Program-made: the position numbers and the translations under genes
NCBI RefSeq assembly: GCF_000010085.1
Contig: NC_007712.1
Location: 1,302,001-1,366,000 of the forward strand
Length of the DNA stretch: 64,000 nucleotides
From: Sodalis glossinidius str. 'morsitans'
Lineage (GTDB): Bacteria > Pseudomonadota > Gammaproteobacteria > Enterobacterales > Enterobacteriaceae
Direction of reading: 5' to 3'
Shown here: in pieces, positions 57,699 to 64,000 of the stretch
Layout of the letters: the number at the start of each line of letters is the position of its first letter
How positions within the stretch are numbered: position 1 is the first letter of the stretch
The notes under the pieces: generated by a model
The model's input: the letters and a program-made list of their open reading frames with translations, nothing else
What the model was told of the DNA's origin: nothing
Database searches by the model: none

Positions 57699-58180
57699 CT
57701 AACCGTCCTTTTTTTCAAATAGTTCACCAGCGTCGACGTGCTCAGGCTGATGACAAAATAAACCAAACCGGCGAACAGCACCATTTCCACCTGCGTACCG
57801 TCACGCTCGCCGATAGAGGAAGCGGTACGGAAGAAATCGGCCAGACTCAATACGTAAACCAGCGAGGTATCCTGAAACAGCACAATACCCTGCGTTAGCA
57901 GCAGCGGCACCATCGCGCGAAACGCCTGCGGCAGAATCACCAATTGCATGGATTGCCAGTGCGTCATGCCCAGCGCCAGTGCGGCGGAAGATTGACCGCG
58001 AGCGATACTGACGATACCGGCTCGAATGATTTCCGAATAATAGGCCGCCTCGAACAGCGAAAACGCGATCATGGCGGAAATGAGCCGGATATCGGTTTAC
58101 GGCGACAGACGCATTACGGCCATGCCCTGTAACATATAAGGCAAGCCGGGCAGAATAGAACTCCAGTCGAATTCGTACAT
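57695..58180 (-). pseudogene. gltK: Glutamate/aspartate permease GltK, internal deletions and nonsense
   Basis: The start MYEFDWSSILPGLPYMLQG at ATG 58180 is followed directly by MAVMRLS, with about 20 residues missing. It then runs to P, a TAA stop in place of Lys and TDIRLISAMIAFS, with roughly 45 more residues missing. The C-terminal half (AAYYSEIIRAGIVSIARGQS, ALGMTHWQSMQLVILPQAFR, YVLSLADFFRTASSIGERDG) is intact. Total span 486 bases against about 675 expected. The ABC-interacting EAA loop survives but the permease cannot. Confidence 0.9.
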
Positions 58181-58907
58181 TATTTGTTCCCCAGATTGCC
58201 CGGCAGGCGCACTTTTCTTTCGACAAAATGCATTATCAGCATAATCACGGCGTTGATAAGCAGATAGCCCAGGGTAATAGCGGTAAAAGACTCATAGGCG
58301 TGGGCGGAATAATCCAGCAGTTTGCTGGCCTGCGCCGCCATTTCCACCAGACCGATCGTCGAGGCGACCGACGAGTTTTTTACCAGGTCAAGCATTTCCG
58401 AGGTCATCGGCGGGACGATGATTCGATAGGCATGGGGCAGCAGAACATAGCGATAGGCCTGTCCCAGCGTGAGCCCCATCGCAAGTGCGGCGTTTAATTG
58501 CCCCTTGGACAGCGACTGAATGCCGGAACGCACCTGCTCGCAAAGGCGCGCGGAGGTGAACAGCCCCAGGCATAGCATCGAGGACACGAAGAACTGAATA
58601 GTGGGATCCAGCTCGGCTTTGAACCAGGTGCCGATGGAGGCAGGCAGCAGTTCCGGCACCACCAGATACAGATAAACGGCTGCACTATCAGTGGAATATT
58701 ACGGAACAGCTCCACATAATAGATCCTGATCTCCGCCAGAAAGCGGTTAGGCAGGGTGCGCAGAATACCGAACAGCGAACCGACGACGAAAGCAATTATC
58801 CAGGCGCAGAACGACACGGCGATGGTGACCTGAAAGCCTGAACATAGCCAACCCAAATAGGTGGTGTTGCCGAACATGGCAGCTTCAAAAAAATTCCCTA
58901 GTTCCAA
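58180..58907 (-). pseudogene. gltJ: Glutamate/aspartate permease GltJ, frameshifted
   Basis: ATG 58907 gives FGNTTYLGWLCSGFQVTIAV, CAWIIAFVVGSLFGILRTLP and LFRNIPLIVQ, then the frame is lost near 58680. The next frame carries YLYLVVPELLPASIGTWFKA, LDPTIQFFVSSMLCLGLFTS, SKGQLNAALAMGLTLGQAYR and ERKVRLPGNLGNK to the stop that overlaps the gltK ATG. A single lesion separates two good halves. GltJ and GltK form the membrane channel of the transporter. Confidence 0.9.
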
Positions 58908-58928
58908 TTTTTTGACATAAAAAATCCG

Positions 58929-58954
58929 GTAAAAAAGGGTAGCAAACGCTACCC
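58929..58954 (-). terminator. Intrinsic terminator between gltI and gltJ
   Basis: On the minus strand, GGGTAGC-GTTT-GCTACCC is followed by six T residues. It could reduce read-through from gltI into gltJKL, common after binding-protein genes. Confidence 0.75.
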
Positions 58955-59043
58955 TGAAGATTGATGAATGGCCCCGTATTCCCGCGCTTCGGGGAACGGC
59001 CTTGGCGCGTCTGTCTGTCCGGGCCTTTGGTCAGCAATCAAGA

Positions 59044-59061
59044 GGGCGGGCAATCCCGCCC
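59044..59061 (-). terminator. Second hairpin just after gltI
   Basis: GGGCGGG and CCCGCCC pair across a CAAT/ATTG loop, 12 bases after the gltI stop. No strong T-run, so it may instead stabilise the 3' end of gltI mRNA. Confidence 0.55.
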
Positions 59062-59073
59062 TTATTATCGTTA

Positions 59074-59970
59074 TTAGTTTACGGCTTTATCGTTAGGGGA
59101 TTTGAACAGGGCTTGCATATCGTCCGACATGGCAAAGTTCATGTTCAGATTCTTCGGCGGGATGGGTTGTTTGAACCACTTGTCGTACAATTTTTCCGCT
59201 TCGCCGGACGTTTGAATATGGGCGATAGTGTCATCCATCAGGGTCTTGAACTGGGCGTCGTCTTTGCGCAGCATGCAGCCATAGGCTTCTTTCGACTGCG
59301 GCGTACCGACAATATCCCACTGATCAGGTTTGCGCGATTTGGCGTGTTCGCCGGCCAACAGCGCGTCATCCATCATGAAGGCCACCGCGCGGCCGTTTTC
59401 CAGGGTGCGGAAAGAGTCGCCGTGATCTTTGGTGCTGATGATGCGCATTTTCATCTGCTTCTCATCGTTGAGCTTGTTGAGCAACACTTCCGACGTGGTT
59501 CCGGCGGTGACGACGACAGTTTTGCCGGCTAAATCGCTAAAGTCTTTGATTAGCGCCCCTTTTTTCACCGCCAGGCGGGTGCCGATAATGAACAGCGTAT
59601 CGGAGAAGTCCACCTGTTTCTGACGTTCCAGATTGTTGGTGGTGGAGCCGCATTCAAAATCATAGGTTCCGTTTTGCAGCAGCGGGATGCGATTGGAGGA
59701 CGTAATGGGCAGATATTTAACCTGCAGATTCGGCGCGTCGATTTTCTTTTTCACGGCGTCAACGATGGCGTTGGAGTAATCTTGCGAATAGCCTACCACT
59801 TTCTGCTGGTTGTCATAATAGGAGAAAGGAATAGACGATTCGCGGTGACCTACCACGATGACGCCATTGTCTTTGATTTTTTTCAGTGTGCCCGTTAACT
59901 CTTCGGCATGAGCCTGACTGGCGGCAATGCCGATCATCACTAATGATAACGCCAATTTGCGCATGTGCAT
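59074..59970 (-). CDS. gltI: Glutamate/aspartate periplasmic binding protein GltI
   Basis: A complete 298-residue binding protein with a signal peptide ending near SQAHA-EELTG. Conserved segments are VVGHRESSIPFSYYDNQQKV, FECGSTTNNLERQKQVDFSD, VVTAGTTSEVLLNKLNDEKQ and EAYGCMLRKDDAQFKTLMDD. ATG 59970 is chosen because AAAGGAG lies seven bases upstream; a second ATG two codons in is alternative. It would bind glutamate and aspartate for GltJKL, whose permeases are broken here, so it is probably non-functional in transport. Confidence 0.94.
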   Translation of the reverse strand: MHMRKLALSLVMIGIAASQAHAEELTGTLKKIKDNGVIVVGHRESSIPFSYYDNQQKVVGYSQDYSNAIVDAVKKKIDAPNLQVKYLPITSSNRIPLLQNGTYDFECGSTTNNLERQKQVDFSDTLFIIGTRLAVKKGALIKDFSDLAGKTVVVTAGTTSEVLLNKLNDEKQMKMRIISTKDHGDSFRTLENGRAVAFMMDDALLAGEHAKSRKPDQWDIVGTPQSKEAYGCMLRKDDAQFKTLMDDTIAHIQTSGEAEKLYDKWFKQPIPPKNLNMNFAMSDDMQALFKSPNDKAVN

Positions 59971-60686
59971 CTTCCTGCTCCTTTGCTGTGATTACGGTAT
60001 CAGACCTATCAGCGTCCGGCGGCACTGTGGCGGCAAGCTGGCCTGAAGTAATACCCACTTTTGAGACGTATTTGTCAATATAATTACCGTTAAAATAGCC
60101 TAATGTAAATAAACTAACACCAAAATGTTGAAGTTTTGAGAACCGCTGCACACTAAAATGCGGCACACGACGATGTTCTGCTCATTTCCAGTGCGTGACC
60201 TGCACCGCAACAGAACGCTGGCCCTTGTCACGTGACGCCGCCTCGGTATGCTCAACACATTATTGGCAGCAATATTCATGCCAGGTGAAACTGTTGCCCC
60301 GCTATGAAGCAGCATCTCGACCGAGTATCAACGCTATCCTGCAGGCAGCGCAGCAGAGTCTGAAGGAGCAAAAAAAGCTCCCTTATGAGACAAAGACAAT
60401 TCATGCGCTGACAAAGCAAGGGAATGAGGGACGAAGGGACCATGGATCTAAAGGATGAATGGATAATGGGCTATGGGCTATGGGCTATGGGCTATGGGCT
60501 ATGGGGACGAGGGATGGGGAGATGAGGAGAATTCAGCGACTGGCAAATGGACGCCGATGCATATCCGGTGTGGCGGAGGCAGCGTAACGGGGCGCAGCCG
60601 GCGGGCTGAAGGAGGCTTGACGAACCCGCAAGCCGGCGCAGCTGCGAAGGCACGCGGGCCTCGCCGCGTGTCCCCGGTGGTTTTCG
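59971..60686. other. Gene-free region between gltI and the PNPOx-like pseudogene
   Basis: No supported gene in about 700 bases. A plus-strand frame at 60195-60458 (SINAILQAAQQSLKEQKKLP) has natural-looking residues but no family match. The gltI promoter should lie just above 59970. The heptanucleotide repeat at 60468 is described separately. Confidence 0.5.
60468..60502. repeat. Heptanucleotide repeat, GGGCTAT x5
   Basis: Five perfect tandem copies of GGGCTAT in a noncoding stretch, followed by GGGG. Short tandem repeats like this can change copy number by slippage. Confidence 0.9.
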
Positions 60687-61267
60687 CTATTGCGCCGCTT
60701 TATGCAGAGCGACATGCGCTTTGAAAATATCCAGCGCCTTCGGCAACTGCGCCGCATCCAACCGTTTGTTACTTTCCCACAGTCCGGCGAAATCGATCGC
60801 GCGGCCGCAGTGAATAAACGCTTCATCAACCCGGATAACCAGCACGCTCTTCGCGGGCACGCCGTTTTGGGCAAAGCGAGCGCACAGCGCCGGATCCACG
60901 GAAATCTGCGCCTGATAATTCAACCGGAAACACTCAGACCAGTCGGGGATCAAAAACAACAGCCCGACAGCGGGGTTATGCAGCAGATTGGTCAACCCGT
61001 CCAGGCGATTATTGCTGCCGCGATCCGGCAGCAGCAGCGTCTTGGTGTTCTCTACCTGCACAAAGCCAGGTTCGCCACCCTTCGGTGAACAGTCGAACCC
61101 GCGGGGACCCTGCGTGCCGAGCACGATAAACGGCGACGAGCAATAAGCCGGCGCGCATAGTCATCCACATGGTCGATTTGTTTATGCAGCACGCCAGGAT
61201 GGGGGGCCGCGTAATAGTCGCGCAATTGCGCGCTGTCCTTCAGCACATAGCGTTCATCAAGCAGCAT
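60687..61267 (-). pseudogene. Pyridoxamine 5'-phosphate oxidase-like flavoprotein, frameshifted
   Basis: Minus-strand ATG 61267 gives MLLDERYVLKDSAQLRDYYA, GVLHKQIDHVDDYARRLIA, then the frame is lost near 61132. The next frame continues SSPFIVLGTQGPRGFDCSPK, LLLPDRGSNNRLDGLTNLLH, NPAVGLLFLIPDWSECFRLN and VRVDEAFIHCGRAID. This fits the FMN-binding split-barrel (PNPOx, MSMEG_1061-like) family. One frameshift, about one base lost. It ends just before lnt on the same strand. Confidence 0.82.
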
Positions 61268-61276
61268 GCCATTTCC

Positions 61277-62806
61277 TCAGGCGCCTCGGCGGCGATCAAA
61301 AACCAGCGCGGTAAATCCGGCCAGCAGCGTAACAATCCATAGCGGCCAGGAGCCGGCACGGGCGTAGGGTGTCATTCCCTGCGTCGGGGTCACGCGAACG
61401 TTGAGCACGTCGCGGGTAAATTGCGGCAATTGCGCCTGCGGCGTTCCGTCGGCGTCGATGACCGCGGTGATACCGTTATTGGTGCTGCGCAGCAGCGGCC
61501 GCCCCAGCTCCAGCGAACGCATACGCGCCATCTGGAAGTGCTGCCACGGGCCAATGGAATGCCCGAACCAGGCATCGTTTGACACTGTCAGCAGGAAGTC
61601 GGTATCGGGGCGGAAATTATCCCGCACCTGACCGCCCAGGATAATCTCATAGCAGACGGTGGCGGTGAGCTTCATACCGGCCACCCGCAGCTGTGGCTGC
61701 AAATAACGTCCCTGACTGAGCGATGACATCGGCAGATTGAACAGCGGCGCCAGCGGCCGCAGCAGACTTGCCAACGGCACGGTCTCGCCAAAGGGCACCA
61801 GATGATGCTTGTTGTAGCGATCCTTGGAGGGATACCGGTAGGGTGTGGATTCGCCCAATACGATAATGCTGTTGTAGTAATCGTAGCCTTGTGGGGTAGG
61901 CCGCGCGTCGATGATGCCGGTGATCAACCGGGTATGTCCCTGGCGTAGCTGTTCATCAAGACGGGTCAGGAAGGCGTTTTGGGCAATCTCATCGTCGGGT
62001 ATAGCCGATTCCGGCCAGATAACCATCTGCGCCTTGCCAAGAGCCGGCAGGGTACGCTGCAGGTAAATATCCAGCGTCGGCACCACCTGGCTCGCCTCCC
62101 ATTTCATCGACTGGGCAATGTTGCCTTGCACCAGCGCGACGTTAATGGCCCGCTCCGGCTGAGGCTGATACCAATGCAGCGAACGCAGCGGCCAGGGCAG
62201 CAGCAGCGCCAACGCGGCGACAGCCGGCAACGTTCGCCGCTGCGCCAGCGCATAGACCGCCAGCCCGCTTATCATCACCAGTATGAACGTGATCGCCTGT
62301 ACACCGAACAGCGGCGCAATGCCTTTTAACGGGCCGTCTATCTGGCTGTAGCCGAATTCCAGCCAGGGAAAGCCGGTCAGTACCCAACCGCGTAAAAATT
62401 CGGTGATCGACCACAGCACCGGCGCGCCGAGCGCCAACCGCCATAGGCTGGTACGCGGCCACAGCCGCGCCAGCAGGGCGGCAAACAGCAGGGGATAAAG
62501 CGCCAGATAGGTGGCGAGCACCACCACCAGCGCCACATTGACCGGGCCGGGCAGGCCGCCGAACTGCGCGATGCTGACATAGACCCAATTGACGCCGGTG
62601 CCGAACAGGCCGAATCCCCAGAGAAAGCCCAGCCAGCCGGCTTGCCGGGCGCTGCGGTTGAGGGTGACCGCCAGCAGGCCGCCCAGCGAAACCATAGCCG
62701 CAGGCCAGAAATCGTAGGGGGAAAATGCCAGGGTACCGCAGGCGCCGGTAACGAGCGCCAGCAACGCGCGGAGCCGCTGGCGTGCAAACAGTGAGGCGAT
62801 GGCCAT
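61277..62806 (-). CDS. lnt: Apolipoprotein N-acyltransferase Lnt
   Basis: A complete 509-residue inner-membrane enzyme that adds the third acyl chain to lipoproteins. Six or so N-terminal membrane helices precede a nitrilase-like domain with the catalytic Glu in VIWPESAIPD, Lys in RYNKHHLVPFGETVP and Cys in TVCYEIILGGQ. The frame is open 49 codons upstream into corC, but ATG 62806 gives the family start MAIASLFARQRLR and lies seven bases after the corC stop. Needed for yedD, lptE and amiD lipoprotein maturation. Confidence 0.97.
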   Translation of the reverse strand: MAIASLFARQRLRALLALVTGACGTLAFSPYDFWPAAMVSLGGLLAVTLNRSARQAGWLGFLWGFGLFGTGVNWVYVSIAQFGGLPGPVNVALVVVLATYLALYPLLFAALLARLWPRTSLWRLALGAPVLWSITEFLRGWVLTGFPWLEFGYSQIDGPLKGIAPLFGVQAITFILVMISGLAVYALAQRRTLPAVAALALLLPWPLRSLHWYQPQPERAINVALVQGNIAQSMKWEASQVVPTLDIYLQRTLPALGKAQMVIWPESAIPDDEIAQNAFLTRLDEQLRQGHTRLITGIIDARPTPQGYDYYNSIIVLGESTPYRYPSKDRYNKHHLVPFGETVPLASLLRPLAPLFNLPMSSLSQGRYLQPQLRVAGMKLTATVCYEIILGGQVRDNFRPDTDFLLTVSNDAWFGHSIGPWQHFQMARMRSLELGRPLLRSTNNGITAVIDADGTPQAQLPQFTRDVLNVRVTPTQGMTPYARAGSWPLWIVTLLAGFTALVFDRRRGA

Positions 62807-62813
62807 GGGGGAA

Positions 62814-63692
62814 TTAATCTTCCATGATGGGTTGCGGTGAGTTCTCAGGGATTTTGACGTGTACCTGAATAATGCGTCTGCTGTCGGCCATCGCCACTTT
62901 GAAATTGTAGCCGTCGATATCGATGGCCTCGCCGCGCGCCGGCAAATGGCCAAAGGCCTGCATGACTAGGCCGCCGATGGTATCCACTTCCTCATCGCTG
63001 AAGTGTGTATTGAAGACCTCGTTGAAATCTTCAATGGGCGTCAGGGCGCGAACGGTGAAGGTGTGGCGGTTCAACTGGCGAATATCCTGATCTTCTTCAT
63101 CGTCGTACTCATCTTCGATTTCGCCGACGATAAGCTCCAGGATATCTTCAATGGTCACCAGACCGGACACGCTGCCGAATTCATCGATGACGATGGCCAT
63201 ATGGTAGCGCTGGGAGCGAAACTCCTTCAGCATACGGTCGACCCGCTTGCTTTCCGGCACCACGACCGCCGGACGCAGAATCTTCTCGATGCTGAAGGGT
63301 TCGTCGTGGCTGAGCATGAACGGCAACAGGTCCTTGGCCAGCAGAATCCCTTCAACATGATCCTTATCTTCGCTGATAACCGGGAAGCGGGAATGGGCCG
63401 ATTCGACGATGACGTCGAGGCACTCCTGTAGCGATTGGTTTTTCATCAGCGTGATGATCTGCGAGCGGGGGATCATGATATCCCGTACCCGCTGTTCGGC
63501 GATGTCCATGACGCCTTCCAGCATATCGCGGGTATCGGGGTCGATAAGCTCGTTCTGTTCGGAATCCCTGATAAGTTCGAGAAGATCGTCACGGTTTTTC
63601 GGTTCGCCGTGAAACAGCTGATTTAGCATCAGGGTAAAAAAGCCCTTCTTGGGACTGGGGCTATCGTTGCTCTGCGAATGGTCGTCGCTCAT
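62814..63692 (-). CDS. corC: CorC (YbeX), CBS-domain and transporter-associated-domain protein
   Basis: A complete 292-residue protein. Two CBS domains (about 65-190: RVRDIMIPRSQIITLMKNQS, YHMAIVIDEFGSVSGLVTIE) are followed by an acidic linker (VGEIEDEYDDEEDQD) and a CorC/HlyC C-terminal domain (VDTIGGLVMQAFGHLPARGE). In Salmonella CorC was linked to magnesium and cobalt efflux with CorA. It lies between ybeY and lnt, as in E. coli. Confidence 0.96.
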   Translation of the reverse strand: MSDDHSQSNDSPSPKKGFFTLMLNQLFHGEPKNRDDLLELIRDSEQNELIDPDTRDMLEGVMDIAEQRVRDIMIPRSQIITLMKNQSLQECLDVIVESAHSRFPVISEDKDHVEGILLAKDLLPFMLSHDEPFSIEKILRPAVVVPESKRVDRMLKEFRSQRYHMAIVIDEFGSVSGLVTIEDILELIVGEIEDEYDDEEDQDIRQLNRHTFTVRALTPIEDFNEVFNTHFSDEEVDTIGGLVMQAFGHLPARGEAIDIDGYNFKVAMADSRRIIQVHVKIPENSPQPIMED

Positions 63693-63733
63693 AGCGTTTA
63701 GTCAGTTTCACTCTCTAATGATTATGGGGGGCA

Positions 63734-64000
63734 TTACGCCTCTTTTTCCGCAAGATACGGATCCGGGTAACCGAGCTTTTGCATAATCTCGGTTTCCAGC
63801 GATTCCATCTCCAGGGCTTCCTCATCCTGTATATGATCATACCCTAACAGATGCAGTGAACCGTGAACAACCATATGCGCCCAATGGGCTTCCAGCGCCT
63901 TCTCCTGCTGCTGCGCTTCGCGCTCCACTACCTGATGGCAGATTACCAAATCCCCCAGTAGCGGCAGTTCCACTTCCGGTGGCGCCTCAAAGGGAAAGGA
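63734..64000 (-). CDS. ybeY: Endoribonuclease YbeY, C-terminal part (runs off the right edge)
   Basis: The last 89 or so codons of YbeY, a zinc endoribonuclease in 16S rRNA maturation and ribosome quality control. The zinc motif HGSLHLLGYDH is present, preceded by LLGDLVICHQVVEREAQQQE and ending LGYPDPYLAEKEA. The 5' end is outside the window; the frame is open to the edge. It is followed by corC. Confidence 0.94.
   Translation of the reverse strand, partial: SFPFEAPPEVELPLLGDLVICHQVVEREAQQQEKALEAHWAHMVVHGSLHLLGYDHIQDEEALEMESLETEIMQKLGYPDPYLAEKEA

Noticed and set aside
62807..62953. N-terminal extension of lnt by 49 codons
   Set aside because: The extension lies inside corC in another frame, is not conserved, and the family start is at 62806.

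Overview
The window reads as the chromosome of a gammaproteobacterial enteric undergoing genome decay. The best guess is Sodalis glossinidius or a close Sodalis relative (an insect symbiont). This is inferred from an E. coli-like gene order in the right third, dense frameshifts and nonsense codons in otherwise recognisable genes, a dead Mu-like prophage, and insertion-sequence remnants. No strain-specific marker was checked, so the name is inference.

Positions 1-6083 (minus strand) hold the 5' part of a very large RHS/YD-repeat protein gene broken by many frameshifts and stops. About 1 kb of apparently empty DNA follows. Positions 7071-11861 (plus) carry intact envelope and accessory genes: amiD (lipoprotein amidase), a small OB-fold protein, yedD, lpxP (lipid A acyltransferase) and ydiY (DUF481 outer-membrane protein). 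cspE at 12.1 kb is broken by one missing base.

Positions 12570-41964 are a degenerate transposable (Mu/BcepMu-like) prophage lying between cspE and crcB, which are neighbours in E. coli. It is bounded by a repeated ATTCTGGACT motif, three copies in one orientation at the left end and two full inverted copies at the right end, as expected of transposase-binding ends. The order is: divergent repressor, ner, transposase A, AAA ATPase B, small early genes (DUF3164, exonuclease, gemA), lysis cassette, DUF1804, terminase, portal, gp30, G, protease/scaffold, major head, gp36, gp37, sheath, tube, chaperone, tape measure, N, P, gp45-gp48, two tail-fibre genes with a fibre-assembly gene between them, an IS110-family insertion, a probable MITE, an IS5-family remnant and a dead D12-class adenine methylase. 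Nearly every major gene is broken. The repressor, baseplate hub gpP and several small ORFs remain open, so the prophage cannot replicate or build particles but might still confer immunity.

Positions 42083-64000 are syntenic with the E. coli crcB-to-ybeY region. crcB (dead, yet still preceded by a recognisable fluoride riboswitch) and tatE come first. Then come the lipoate genes lipA and lipB, ybeD, and the elongation/cell-wall cluster dacA-rlpA(dead)-mrdB-mrdA-rlmH-rsfS. These are followed by nadD-holA-lptE-leuS, ybeL, and the glutamate/aspartate ABC transporter, in which gltK and gltJ are dead, gltL is full length but has lost ATPase signature residues, and gltI is intact. A dead PNPOx-like flavoprotein gene, lnt, corC and the C-terminal part of ybeY close the window. 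Essential genes (mrdA, mrdB, leuS, holA, lptE, nadD, lnt) are intact while dispensable ones decay, which is the pattern of a recent host-restricted lifestyle.
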